39,628 nucleotides of DNA. Origin: CAVXDP01 sp964562925 (GTDB taxonomy: Archaea; Thermoproteota; Bathyarchaeia; 40CM-2-53-6; CAVXDP01). Below the pieces are notes generated by a model. The model ran no database searches, had not been told where the DNA came from, and saw only the letters and a program-made list of their open reading frames with translations. The stretch is taken from positions 1 through 39,628 of the forward strand of contig CAZLVF010000012.1 in assembly GCA_964562925.1 (NCBI GenBank), written 5' to 3'. Both the position numbers and the translations under genes were made by a program. Numbering within the stretch: the stretch's first letter is position 1; each line of letters opens with the position of its first letter. Positions 1 to 8,828 of the stretch are shown here, piece by piece.

Positions 1-2
1 AC

Positions 3-1343
3 ACGACCACGGACGTGATAAAGCAAGGTGGACGGAGACGAGGTGCAAACATGGGGATCCTGAGAGTCGACCACCCTGACGTACTCGAGTTCATCACTAC
101 CAAGACCAGAGAGAACTTCTTGACGAACTTCAATATCTCAGTCGCCGTCACAGACAGGTTCATGAAGGCCGTGGAAAGGAAGGAAGAGTATAACCTTGTG
201 AATCCACGTACCGGAAAAGTGGTGCGGAGACCGAGAGCGCATGACATCTTCAACCTGATGGCTACGATGGCCTGGAAGACAGGGGATCCCGGCCTCGTGT
301 TCATTGACAGGATAAACCGGTTCAATCCAACGCCAAACGTTGGTGAGATCGAAAGCACAAATCCCTGCGGCGAGCAGCCTCTACTTCCCAACGAATCCTG
401 CAACCTAGGATCGATAAACCTACTGAGAATGCTAGGTAACAATGGTCTTGACTATGACAAGCTTAGAAAGACTATCAGAACAGCGGTTCACTTTCTCGAT
501 AACATAGTCGACGCCAACAAGTATCCAGTCAGAGCCATCGAAAGGATTACCAAGGCGAATCGAAAGATGGGTCTTGGATTGATGGGCTTCGCGGATGCTC
601 TCATAAACTTGGGTATACCATACAACTCCAACAAGGCCATGACCTTCGCAGAGCGTCTGATGAAGTTTTTTTCAAGGGAAGCGACCCAGGCATCTGTAGA
701 TCTAGCCAAGGAAAGGGGTTCGTTCCCTAACTTTAAGGATAGTATCTGGGAGAAGCGAGGATATAGCGCTATGAGAAACGCGACCGTGACGACTATCGCT
801 CCCACAGGAACCATAAGCATCATTGCAGGGGTCGCCAGCGGGATCGAACCGTTGTTCGCGGTCTGCTTCGTTAGGCATGTAATGGAAGGGACGAAGCTCC
901 TTGAGGTCAACCCGTTATTTGAAGAAATAACAAAGATAAGAGGTATCTACTCCAAGGAGTTGATGATGGAGATCGCCAAGACAGGGTCTGTGCAAAACAT
1001 CGATAGCATCCCTAAAGATCTTAAACGTCTCTTCGTAACGGCTCTTGATATCAAGCCTGAATGGCATGTACGGATACAAGCGGCCTTCCAGAAATACACG
1101 GACAACGCGGTTTCTAAGACTATAAACCTCCCTCAAGACGCCACCGTAGATGACGTGAAGAAAGCGTTCAACTTGGCATACAAGCTTGGTTGCAAAGGTA
1201 TAACTGTCTACAGATATGCAAGTAAGAGAGAGCAGGTGCTCTACTTAGGCTCAGTCCTAGGAAGAGAACGTGGTGAAACACTCGAATACACAAGCGCAGA
1301 CCCCGAATATTCAGGAGGATGCCCCACACCCGCATGTGACTAG
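3..1343 (+). CDS. nrdJ: Adenosylcobalamin-dependent (class II) ribonucleotide reductase, 5'-truncated by window edge
   Basis: Large C-terminal part of a class II ribonucleoside-diphosphate/triphosphate reductase, which makes deoxynucleotides using coenzyme B12. The frame is open to the first bases of the window, so the true start lies upstream. Visible family motifs are KQGGRRRGANMG near the window start, the active-site NPCGEQ with its Asn/Cys/Glu, ESCNLGSINL, and the phosphate-binding APTGTIS. The protein ends in GGCPTPACD, presumably the redox-active tail cysteine pair, spaced CX4C. The stop is TAG. B12 use fits the corrinoid proteins further right. Family assignment is firm; NDP versus NTP specificity cannot be read. 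Confidence 0.93.
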   Translation, partial: TTTDVIKQGGRRRGANMGILRVDHPDVLEFITTKTRENFLTNFNISVAVTDRFMKAVERKEEYNLVNPRTGKVVRRPRAHDIFNLMATMAWKTGDPGLVFIDRINRFNPTPNVGEIESTNPCGEQPLLPNESCNLGSINLLRMLGNNGLDYDKLRKTIRTAVHFLDNIVDANKYPVRAIERITKANRKMGLGLMGFADALINLGIPYNSNKAMTFAERLMKFFSREATQASVDLAKERGSFPNFKDSIWEKRGYSAMRNATVTTIAPTGTISIIAGVASGIEPLFAVCFVRHVMEGTKLLEVNPLFEEITKIRGIYSKELMMEIAKTGSVQNIDSIPKDLKRLFVTALDIKPEWHVRIQAAFQKYTDNAVSKTINLPQDATVDDVKKAFNLAYKLGCKGITVYRYASKREQVLYLGSVLGRERGETLEYTSADPEYSGGCPTPACD

Positions 1344-1487
1344 TGCTAGGTAGATCCGCTCCGCCAAAGTATGAAAACAAGATCCTGCGCAGATCGCTTC
1401 CTCAGATCTCTCTGAAATCGCTATGTTTCGGTGAACTGCAAATTTCAATATTCTAACACGCGATGGCAAGAATAGTGTGTTAAAAGC

Positions 1488-1495
1488 CTTTAAAC
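1488..1495 (+). promoter_or_regulatory. Putative TATA box for guaB
   Basis: The A/T-rich element CTTTAAAC lies about 50 bp upstream of the TTG start of the IMP dehydrogenase gene, in a roughly 200-bp gap after nrdJ. With the usual archaeal TATA-to-start spacing, transcription would begin near 1518 and leave a leader of about 25 nt. A nearby TTAAAAGC is an alternative box. Confidence 0.4.
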
Positions 1496-1542
1496 AACAT
1501 TCTTGAGTTATACTGGAAAGCGTAGGTTAAGAGAGCTGAGAC

Positions 1543-3003
1543 TTGCCAGAGTTGTTATTCCGGGATAAGCTGAAGAGTATTGACGTCGCCGTCACTTTCA
1601 GAGACATCATACTGGTTCCCGGATGGACCGAAGTGGAACCTCGAGAGGTGGATATTCGAACTCGAGCCTCGAAAAGATACGCGATCAACATCCCATTCAT
1701 CTCTTCTCCTATGGATATGGTAACCGAGAGCGAGATGGCGATAGCCTTGGCACGACAGGGCGGACTCGGCGTTCTTCACAGAAACTGCTCTGTCGAAGAA
1801 CAGGTTGAGATGGCTAGGAAAGTGAAAAGGGCCGAGGCGTTGATAATCAAGGATGTTGTCACGATCGATCCGGAGCAGAGTATAGCCTACGCGATGGGGT
1901 TGATGCAGAAACATAACATATCCGGCCTTCCGGTCGTGGACGAGAAGAAAGTAACTGGCATATTAACAGGAAGAGACGTACGATTCGCTGACACAAACCT
2001 TCATGTCAAGGACCTAATGACACGTAAGGTGATCACTGCTCCCGAGGGCATAAGCATCGAAGAAGCGAAAGAGCGGATGCATAGACACCGGATAGAAAAA
2101 CTGCCGATAGTGGATGAGCAAGGTCGCCTGAAAGGTCTCATAACGATTAAAGATATACTTCTAAGAGGAAGGTTCCCGAACGCTGCACGTGACGAGAATG
2201 GCCAACTCCTCTGCGCAGCTGCCACGTCACCCTTCGATTTGGGGAGGGCGAAGGAACTTGACAAGTATGTTGACATAATAGTGATCGATGTAGCTCACTT
2301 TCATAACTCGAACGTCTTCACGGCGAGCAAGAAGATCATGGACGCGGTCACCGCGGATGTCGTCGTCGGAAATATTGGAACCTACGAGGCTGCGAGAGAT
2401 GTCCTCTCGAAACTTGATAAGGTGGCCGGTTTCAGAGTTGGAATAGGGTCCGGATCGATATGTACGACCTCAGAGTTCACGAAGGCTGGTGCCCCGACAC
2501 TCTACGCCACAGCTCAGGTCGCCGACGCTGTAAGAGACGCCGCCGCCGACACACCAATAATCGCTGATGGTGGGATAAGAAGTGGCGGCGATGTGGCCGT
2601 GGCCCTGGCGGCCGGGGCCTCCGCTGTTATGATTGGAAACCTCTTCGCCAGATGTAAAGAAGCTCCTGGAACGCTGATTGCGATAGGCGGCCGATACTAC
2701 AAACAGTATAGAGGCATGGGAAGCCCTTCAGCGATGGCCAAACGCTTCTCTCTAGACCGATACAGCGGATCGGCTAAAGGCCTAGCTGAAGGCGTTGAAG
2801 GATGGGTGCCGTACAAAGGCGAGACAGGAGCTGTGGTCCAAGAACTCGCAGCAGCTGTTCAGGCAGCGATGGGCTACGCCGGTGCAGGGAACGTACCGGA
2901 GCTCTGGAAGAAGGCTAGGCTCGCATTCCTGACTCCGTCAGGAGTAGAAGAAGCCGCACCCCATGACATCCTACTGCCTGGTGAGGCAGGAGAACGCGTC
3001 TAA
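1543..3003 (+). CDS. guaB: IMP dehydrogenase
   Basis: Oxidises IMP to XMP with NAD, the committed step of guanine nucleotide synthesis, in the cytoplasm. The 486-aa length is standard. An N-terminal barrel segment carries SSPMDMVTESEMA. It is followed by a tandem CBS (Bateman) insert at about residues 95-210, then the rest of the TIM barrel. The catalytic loop GSGSICTT places the nucleophile at Cys307; ADGGIRSGGDV and YRGMGSPSAM are the phosphate-binding and flap motifs. The start is TTG: no ATG lies close, and the family begins just before the (K/R)xxVAVTFRDIILVPG-type segment. It stands alone between nrdJ and the zinc-ribbon/aEF1B pair. Confidence 0.96.
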   Translation: MPELLFRDKLKSIDVAVTFRDIILVPGWTEVEPREVDIRTRASKRYAINIPFISSPMDMVTESEMAIALARQGGLGVLHRNCSVEEQVEMARKVKRAEALIIKDVVTIDPEQSIAYAMGLMQKHNISGLPVVDEKKVTGILTGRDVRFADTNLHVKDLMTRKVITAPEGISIEEAKERMHRHRIEKLPIVDEQGRLKGLITIKDILLRGRFPNAARDENGQLLCAAATSPFDLGRAKELDKYVDIIVIDVAHFHNSNVFTASKKIMDAVTADVVVGNIGTYEAARDVLSKLDKVAGFRVGIGSGSICTTSEFTKAGAPTLYATAQVADAVRDAAADTPIIADGGIRSGGDVAVALAAGASAVMIGNLFARCKEAPGTLIAIGGRYYKQYRGMGSPSAMAKRFSLDRYSGSAKGLAEGVEGWVPYKGETGAVVQELAAAVQAAMGYAGAGNVPELWKKARLAFLTPSGVEEAAPHDILLPGEAGERV

Positions 3004-3107
3004 TCGGCGAACAAATCGACAGTAGAGAAAACCTTCTCGCATGGTGCTGCCTCTTCGAGCTGATGTGCAATTCAAGTGATTGAATAGACGATAATCGCTG
3101 GAGCAAT

Positions 3108-3116
3108 CTTATATAC
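3108..3116 (+). promoter_or_regulatory. TATA box for zinc-ribbon/aEF1B unit
   Basis: CTTATATAC is a good archaeal TATA match centred about 41 bp before the TTG at 3153. It predicts a start site near 3139 and a leader of about 14 nt, supporting the TTG rather than the later in-frame ATG at 3177. Confidence 0.6.
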
Positions 3117-3152
3117 GCCTGTCCAGAATCGTCTGCACCAAGGCTTGAGAGC

Positions 3153-3338
3153 TTGAGTGAAACCAAAGTCGTCAAGATGCCTTCATGCAACTGGTGTGGA
3201 AGGATGATACTTCCCGGCGAAGCCGCTGTGAAGTTTCCGTGTCCAAACTGCGGCGAAGTCGTCGTCTGGCGCTGCGAAAAATGCAGACTTTTCGGACGAC
3301 CTTACAAATGCCCGAAATGCGGGTTTACCGGGCCTTAA
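3153..3338 (+). CDS. Small archaeal zinc-ribbon protein linked to aEF1B
   Basis: A 61-aa protein with four CXXC knuckles at Cys12/15, Cys30/33, Cys41/44 and Cys53/56, enough to bind two zinc ions. It matches the widespread archaeal family of zinc-ribbon, probably RNA-binding, proteins encoded just upstream of elongation factor 1-beta. The next gene here is aEF1B, 25-28 nt downstream, consistent with co-transcription and a translation-related role. The start is TTG at 3153; ATG at 3177 (Met9) would still keep all the cysteines. The molecular function is not established from sequence. Confidence 0.85.
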   Translation: MSETKVVKMPSCNWCGRMILPGEAAVKFPCPNCGEVVVWRCEKCRLFGRPYKCPKCGFTGP

Positions 3339-3362
3339 CCGAGTGGAATATCTTTGGCTCGC

Positions 3363-3623
3363 ATGATGGCGACGATCAAAGTGTTCCCTTCGGAGACAAC
3401 GGTCAGCCTCGAAGCCTTGAAGGAACAGATCAAAAAGAGTCTTCCTCAGGAAACGGTTCTCTACAAGTTTGAAGAGGAACCTATCGCCTTCGGTCTGGTT
3501 GCAGGCATCGCTCATATCATTGTTCCAGAAGAGAAGAACGAGAAGATGGAGGAAGTGGAACGAGCGATCAAATCGATACGAGAAGTAAGCGAGATCCAAG
3601 TGACGATGATGAGAAGACTCTAG
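3363..3623 (+). CDS. ef1b: Elongation factor 1-beta (aEF1B)
   Basis: Guanine-nucleotide exchange factor that recharges aEF1A with GTP during translation. The protein of about 86 aa matches the archaeal family in length and in its ferredoxin-like pattern: an N-terminal KVFPSE strand, the PIAFGLVAGIAHIIVPEE core and a C-terminal SEIQVTMMRRL strand. ATG at 3363 or 3366 is the likely start; a TTG at 3354 is in frame but adds nothing conserved. It follows the zinc-ribbon gene, a gene order common in archaea. The stop is TAG. Confidence 0.92.
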   Translation: MMATIKVFPSETTVSLEALKEQIKKSLPQETVLYKFEEEPIAFGLVAGIAHIIVPEEKNEKMEEVERAIKSIREVSEIQVTMMRRL

Positions 3624-3690
3624 ACCGGTCTGTCCGATCGAACTCCAAAGAAAGGCTTTTCTAGATCTGACCGCTACCTAGAATCGGCTC

Positions 3691-3708
3691 CTTGACCGTA
3701 CGGTCAAG
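3691..3708. promoter_or_regulatory. Perfect 18-bp palindrome upstream of cdc48
   Basis: CTTGACCGTACGGTCAAG reads identically on both strands without a loop. It sits in the 132-bp gap between aEF1B and cdc48, just upstream of a possible TATA element (CATATCGTA, about 3720-3729) and 47 bp before the TTG start. That placement suits a dimeric regulator's operator. The absence of a loop and of a following T-run argues against a simple terminator. Confidence 0.6.
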
Positions 3709-3755
3709 CTTGAGAAACCGCATATCGTAGTAAAGACTAGCTAGGGTAGTTTGAC

Positions 3756-5939
3756 TTGGCAGATAAAGAGATTCAATTGAGAGTTGCGGATTCGAGGCAA
3801 CGAGACGTTGGGCATGGAAAAGTCCGAATGGATAATGACACGATGCAGACTCTTGGAATAACGGCGGGAGACTTTGTGGAAATTCACGGCAAGAAGATGA
3901 CTGTTGCTATAGCTTGGCCTGCATACGCAGAAGATCAAGGTCAAGAAATCATCCGTATGGACGGACTCCTAAGAAGAAATGCTGGTGTCGCGCTTAACGA
4001 GTACGTATCCGTTAGGAAAGCGGATGTAAAAGAGGCTCAGAGCATAATCTTTGCTCCTACGGACGTTCGACTGAGCGTCGACGACGAATTCATCAGCTTT
4101 GTCCGGAGACGCTTCATGGATCTTCCCTTCATTGAGGGCGATATGACCATGCTGTCAATATTTGGAAGCGCGATCCCACTGGTTGTCACAAGGACGAGAC
4201 CTCGAGGTCCAGTTAAGATAGTTGAGTCAACGAGCGTTCAGGTGCTAAGTGAGCCAACCCCTGAAAAGAAAGGCATCCCTATAGTTACTTACGAAGACAT
4301 CGGAGGCCTGAGAGACGAGATCCAGAGGATCAGAGAGATGGTGGAGCTTCCCCTCCGTCATCCAGAACTCTTTCAAAGGTTAGGGATAGAACCGCCGAGA
4401 GGGGTTTTTCTATATGGGCCGCCAGGATGCGGAAAGACCCTACTTGCAAAGGCTGTGGCGAACGAGTCAGATGCAAACTTCTACGTAATCTCCGGCCCGG
4501 AGATAATGTCCAAGTTCTACGGTGAGTCCGAGGCTAGGTTGAGGGAGATATTCCAGAAGGCTCAGGAGACGGCGCCTAGCATCATATTCATCGATGAATT
4601 GGATGCCATCGCGCCCAAACGTGAAGAGGTAACCGGAGAGGTTGAGCGTCGAGTCGTTGCGCAGCTGTTGTCTCTGATGGATGGGATGGGCGCGCGGGGA
4701 AATATTATCGTAATCGGCGCGACGAACCGGCCTAACGCGATAGATCCAGCGCTGCGTAGGCCTGGAAGGTTTGACAGAGAGGTTGAGATCGGTGTCCCCG
4801 ATAAACAGGGAAGGAATGAGATACTTCAGATACATACGCGAAACATGCCGCTTGCGGAGGATGTGGATCTGAAGAGGCTGGCCGAGATCACACATGGATA
4901 TACAGGCGCTGACGTGTCGGCGTTAAGTCGAGAATCTGCTATGAAAGCTCTTCGACGCTATATGCCTGAGATAAACCTTGAGGAGGAGAGGGTTCCCCCA
5001 TCAATCTTGGAGAAGATGGTTGTGAAGATGGATGACTTCATGAACGCTTATCGTGAGGTCACGCCGACAGCCATGAGGGAGGTCTACGTTGAGGTTCCAA
5101 CGATCCACTGGAGCGACGTAGGTGGACTCGAACAGGTCAAGAACGAACTGATGGAGGCTGTTGAATGGCCTCTAAAGAGACCTGACTCTTTCAAGAGGAT
5201 GGGGATACGCCCGCCGAAGGGCATACTACTTTATGGTCCACCCGGATGCGGAAAGACTTTGGTCGCTAGAGCGATCGCCACAGAGAGTGAAGCGAACTTC
5301 ATTTCAATTAAGGGACCGGAGATCTTCAGTAAATGGGTTGGAGAGTCTGAAAAGGCGATCAGAGAAGTCTTCCGGAAGGGAAGGACGGCCGCTCCGTCCA
5401 TCATCTTCTTTGACGAGATCGACTCGATCGTCCCGAGAAGAGGAATGGGGTATGCAGATTCGGGAGCCACAGAGCGGGTTATCAGCCAGTTACTCACAGA
5501 GATGGATGGAATAGAGACGCTGGAGAATGTAGTCGTTATAGCCGCAACAAATAGACCTGATATTCTGGACCCGGCTGTTCTGAGACCGGGAAGGTTTGAC
5601 AGACTGATATATGTCCCAGCGCCAGATCAGAAGACGTTGGAACAGATCTTCAAGATCTATACGGGAAACATGCCATTGGACAAGACGGTTAACGTACGAG
5701 AACTCGCTAGGTTGGCTGCGGGCTACTCAGGCGCTGATGTTGAAGCTCTATGTCGCGAAGCAGCCTTCAACGCTCTAAGAACGGAGCCTGAAGCAAAAGA
5801 GGTTACAGCAGACGATTTTACATCCGCGATGGAGAATATCAAACCCAGCATAACTCCAGACATGGAGACATGGTACCAGAGCTTTACGAAACGGATAAGA
5901 AAAGAGAAGACACAGATCCCGATGACGACAATAACCTGA
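3756..5939 (+). CDS. cdc48: Cdc48/VAT-type AAA+ ATPase
   Basis: A hexameric ATP-driven unfoldase (p97/VAT family) that extracts and unfolds proteins, often for the proteasome. At 727 aa it shows the canonical layout: an N-domain (about 1-185) of double-psi barrel type, then two AAA modules. Walker A is GPPGCGKT at 221-228 and again at 494-501. Walker B is IIFIDELDA near 276-284 and IIFFDEIDS near 548-556. Both modules have second-region-of-homology arginines (RRPGRFDRE and LRPGRFDRL). The protein ends in PMTTIT and so lacks the C-terminal HbYX proteasome-docking motif. The start is TTG; ELQ/IQLRVADSRQRDVG-like sequence follows immediately, as expected. It leads an apparent four-gene operon. 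Confidence 0.96.
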   Translation: MADKEIQLRVADSRQRDVGHGKVRMDNDTMQTLGITAGDFVEIHGKKMTVAIAWPAYAEDQGQEIIRMDGLLRRNAGVALNEYVSVRKADVKEAQSIIFAPTDVRLSVDDEFISFVRRRFMDLPFIEGDMTMLSIFGSAIPLVVTRTRPRGPVKIVESTSVQVLSEPTPEKKGIPIVTYEDIGGLRDEIQRIREMVELPLRHPELFQRLGIEPPRGVFLYGPPGCGKTLLAKAVANESDANFYVISGPEIMSKFYGESEARLREIFQKAQETAPSIIFIDELDAIAPKREEVTGEVERRVVAQLLSLMDGMGARGNIIVIGATNRPNAIDPALRRPGRFDREVEIGVPDKQGRNEILQIHTRNMPLAEDVDLKRLAEITHGYTGADVSALSRESAMKALRRYMPEINLEEERVPPSILEKMVVKMDDFMNAYREVTPTAMREVYVEVPTIHWSDVGGLEQVKNELMEAVEWPLKRPDSFKRMGIRPPKGILLYGPPGCGKTLVARAIATESEANFISIKGPEIFSKWVGESEKAIREVFRKGRTAAPSIIFFDEIDSIVPRRGMGYADSGATERVISQLLTEMDGIETLENVVVIAATNRPDILDPAVLRPGRFDRLIYVPAPDQKTLEQIFKIYTGNMPLDKTVNVRELARLAAGYSGADVEALCREAAFNALRTEPEAKEVTADDFTSAMENIKPSITPDMETWYQSFTKRIRKEKTQIPMTTIT

Positions 5940-5952
5940 GGACAATTCTAGA

Positions 5953-6186
5953 ATGGGAAAAGTTTGGAGTCCAATCCCCGTACAACTAGCTCTAGTCGAG
6001 GTTCTAGAGAAGAAAGGTGCAACCACCGATACCGAACTTCTAAAAGAGGTTGAAGATATCTACGGCGAGATGAGCTTCCGAGAGCTGAACGAGACTCTCA
6101 TGAAGCTTGAGATCATTGGAATTATCAGAGTCTCGAGGCTGATGAAAGGCAAGAGGAGAGTTGAACTAGCCCGGAAAAGCGTCTGA
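5953..6186 (+). CDS. Small winged-helix protein downstream of cdc48
   Basis: A 77-aa protein starting 13 nt after the cdc48 stop, so probably co-transcribed. The pattern of a helix, then TDTELLKEVEDIYGEMSF, then RELNETLMKLEIIGIIRVSRL and a basic hairpin (KGKRRVEL) fits a winged helix-turn-helix fold. No effector domain is present. It could be a small DNA-binding regulator or a protein-interaction adaptor of the ATPase; the sequence does not decide. Confidence 0.75.
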   Translation: MGKVWSPIPVQLALVEVLEKKGATTDTELLKEVEDIYGEMSFRELNETLMKLEIIGIIRVSRLMKGKRRVELARKSV

Positions 6187-6242
6187 ACCGAGATGGGACC
6201 GAAGAAACCCATAGGAATAGTGCGCTCTCCAAGGTAGAGGTT

Positions 6243-7457
6243 GTGTCAGAAGAACCTCCTATAACGGTTGTCGGCGCGGGGCCCTGTGGATCATACGCGG
6301 CATTGACCATAGCGCGCCAACACGTCCCGGTAGTAGTTCTAGAAGAACATGACAGAATTGGACTCCCCCCTCACTGTGCAGGACATGTTGGCATGAGAGG
6401 CCTCAGCAGGATTGGGGTGAGCATCCCAGCCGATCTAATCCAGACCCGAATAAGAGGAGCTCGATTCTATTCTCCCTCGTGCCGTGAGCTCCTTCTCGAC
6501 CATGGATCACCAGTGACCTACGTGCTGGACAGACCTAAGTTTGATAGATGGCTTGCTAGGCAAGCGTCTCGCCACGGGGCGACGTATCGTTTGAGTTCAA
6601 GAGTCCGATCACTTACCTTCAAAGAAGGTCACCCGAGACTGAGCATCGAGGCACTCAACCGAGACTTCCAAGCCTTACAGTCCAATCTTGTAATAGATGC
6701 TGAGGGATGCCCAGCTTCACTGTTGAAAGCCGCCCGATTACAATGGACCAATTCTGCCAAGATAGTTAGCGGTGCCCAAGTCGAGGTCGACAACGCGAAT
6801 AGTGTGAGCGAAGAGTTTGTAGAATTGTACTTCGGGAGAGAGTATGCTCCAGGATTCTTTGCTTGGATAATACCCAAGGGTTATGGGTCGGTCAAGGTCG
6901 GTCTGGCTGCAAGGGAACGCGATCCCGTGCGTCTTCTTAACAAGTTTGTCTCCCAGCATCCCGTGGCATCAAGAAAGCTTCGTGATTGCAGGATGTTTAA
7001 CCTCACGGTCCACCCAGTGACCTTGGGGGGGCCGATCCTAAGAACCTACACTAGCGGCCTCCTAGCAGTCGGGGACGCAGCGTCACAGGTTAAACCGACG
7101 ACTGGTGGAGGAATTGTCACAGGGCTGCTCTGCTCTCGTATCGCGGGAGAGGTTGGATCCGAAGCTTGGAAACATTCAAACTATACAGCAGAGTTCCTCT
7201 CGACTTATCAAGATCAGTGGAGAAAGCTGGTCTGGAAAGACTTTCTTTTAATGCGGAGAATTAGAGAGTATCTGGATGCCATGTCCGATGAGAAGATGAA
7301 TCGCTTGTTCGAATTAGCTCATAGGACAGGTGTCATGAGCGATCTTGGCGCTTTGGATGATATAGACTTCCAAGCCTCCAGTCTTCTCAGCCTTGTGAAA
7401 TACCCCAGAGCCTTGGCAAGACTCCTCTATCTTCTCTTTCGGACTCTCGACCAATAG
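6243..7457 (+). CDS. Geranylgeranyl reductase family FAD-dependent oxidoreductase
   Basis: A 404-aa flavoprotein of the geranylgeranyl reductase family, whose archaeal members saturate the isoprenoid chains of ether lipids. The N-terminal Rossmann motif is VVGAGPCGSYAA, followed by an acidic residue at strand 2 (VVLEEHDRIG). CAGHVG resembles the cysteine-containing site of digeranylgeranylglycerophospholipid reductases. The FAD-binding GDAASQVKPTTGGGI lies near residue 280. The C-terminus is helical. The start is GTG; no better start is seen. Gaps to neighbours are short (56 nt before, 7 nt after), placing it in the cdc48 transcription unit. Other family substrates, for example quinone side chains, are possible. 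Confidence 0.85.
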   Translation: MSEEPPITVVGAGPCGSYAALTIARQHVPVVVLEEHDRIGLPPHCAGHVGMRGLSRIGVSIPADLIQTRIRGARFYSPSCRELLLDHGSPVTYVLDRPKFDRWLARQASRHGATYRLSSRVRSLTFKEGHPRLSIEALNRDFQALQSNLVIDAEGCPASLLKAARLQWTNSAKIVSGAQVEVDNANSVSEEFVELYFGREYAPGFFAWIIPKGYGSVKVGLAARERDPVRLLNKFVSQHPVASRKLRDCRMFNLTVHPVTLGGPILRTYTSGLLAVGDAASQVKPTTGGGIVTGLLCSRIAGEVGSEAWKHSNYTAEFLSTYQDQWRKLVWKDFLLMRRIREYLDAMSDEKMNRLFELAHRTGVMSDLGALDDIDFQASSLLSLVKYPRALARLLYLLFRTLDQ

Positions 7458-7464
7458 GAAGATC

Positions 7465-8814
7465 ATGGGGATCGTGAACTTGCAAAGATCACGGACAAAG
7501 ATAACTTTCTTTGGTGGAGTAGGAGAGATAGGTGGTAACAAAATTCTTGTCGAGGATCTCGACACGCGAGTATTCCTAGATTTTGGAATGGGGTTTTCCG
7601 AGAGGAGGAGATTCTACCAGGAGCCTTGGCTTTCTCCCAGAGATGAGAGGGGGCTACTTGAATTTGGCATGCTCCCAGAGATCAAAGGTATCTACAAGTT
7701 CGATGAGAGGCCGAAAAGCCTAGATGCGGTAATCCTATCTCACTCTCATGCAGATCACTCTGCTTACGTCTCCTTTCTCAAGCGAGAGATACCGGTGTAT
7801 TGTGGAGAGACAACTCAGATCATACTCAAAGCATTGAGTGAGACGAGACCGAGGAGATTCGAGACAGACATTTCCAATATTGAATTTAGATCCTTCAGGA
7901 CAGGGCAGAAGATCAAGGTTGGGTCGATACAGGTCGAACCTCTACATGTCGATCACTCGGTTCCTGGAGCCTATGGCTTTCTGGTACATACATCAGAAGG
8001 CAGCATAGCGTACACTGGAGACGTGAGGGTTCATGGAAGAAGGTCAGACATGACGGGGGACTTTGTACGAGCTGCCAGAGAATCTGAACCCTCGATCCTT
8101 CTTTTGGAGGGAACGAATATCCTCGGAGGCGGCGTGCTCAGCGAGAGTGAGGTTGAAGCGAAGCTTGATCAGGTTGTATCCGCGACAGAGGAGCTTGTTA
8201 TGGCCGATTTTTCCTATTCTGACATAGACAGATTGAACACGTTCAAGAAGGTAGCGGAGAAGAACAGAAGGTTCCTAGCGATCTCCCTGAGGCAAGCTCA
8301 CACGTTGAGCGAATTGAGAAAGGACAAGGCGCTTAAGGTGCCCGACGTCTTCGGCGAGGACATTGTTATCTTCAGAAAGGGCAAGAGGAGGTTCTACGAT
8401 TGGGAAGAGGAGATTCTCGACCGCGGGAACGTTAAGGACGCTTCTCAAGTCAGGTCAATCCAAGACAAGACGATTCTGGTATCATCATTCTCTGACATGA
8501 AGGAACTTATCGACATAAGACCTAGGTTTGGAAGCAACTTCATCCTGTCAACTTCTGAGCCCTACAATGAGGAGCAGGCCATTGAATATGACAAGTTCAT
8601 AAACTGGCTAGACCACTTCGGGTTGCCGCTCTACCATATTCACTGTTCTGGCCATATGATGCCTAATGACATGAAGGAGATTTCGAAAGCAGTGACGCCA
8701 CGGAGACTCTTCCCCATACATACTGACCATCCGGAGCTTGTGGGGAGATATCTCCGTAAAGTTGTCGAGATCGAAGTTCCTGTGAAGGGAGGCAGTTACA
8801 GCCTCTCAAGATAG
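7465..8814 (+). CDS. RNase J-like metallo-beta-lactamase-fold hydrolase
   Basis: A 449-aa protein with the dinuclear-zinc signature HSHADHS (His93, His95, Asp97, His98), further ligands in VDHSVPG and TGDVRVHG, and the late beta-CASP-type histidine motifs HCSGHMM and PIHTDHPEL. The start FFGGVGEIGGNKILVED matches RNase J/CPSF-like enzymes. The likely role is RNA processing or decay, endo- or 5'-exonucleolytic. Archaeal aRNase J and CPSF-type paralogues are alternatives; no N-terminal KH domains are present, arguing against aCPSF1. It starts 7 nt after the reductase gene and closes the operon. Confidence 0.82.
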   Translation: MGIVNLQRSRTKITFFGGVGEIGGNKILVEDLDTRVFLDFGMGFSERRRFYQEPWLSPRDERGLLEFGMLPEIKGIYKFDERPKSLDAVILSHSHADHSAYVSFLKREIPVYCGETTQIILKALSETRPRRFETDISNIEFRSFRTGQKIKVGSIQVEPLHVDHSVPGAYGFLVHTSEGSIAYTGDVRVHGRRSDMTGDFVRAARESEPSILLLEGTNILGGGVLSESEVEAKLDQVVSATEELVMADFSYSDIDRLNTFKKVAEKNRRFLAISLRQAHTLSELRKDKALKVPDVFGEDIVIFRKGKRRFYDWEEEILDRGNVKDASQVRSIQDKTILVSSFSDMKELIDIRPRFGSNFILSTSEPYNEEQAIEYDKFINWLDHFGLPLYHIHCSGHMMPNDMKEISKAVTPRRLFPIHTDHPELVGRYLRKVVEIEVPVKGGSYSLSR

Positions 8815-8828
8815 GTCAGTACGTGACG

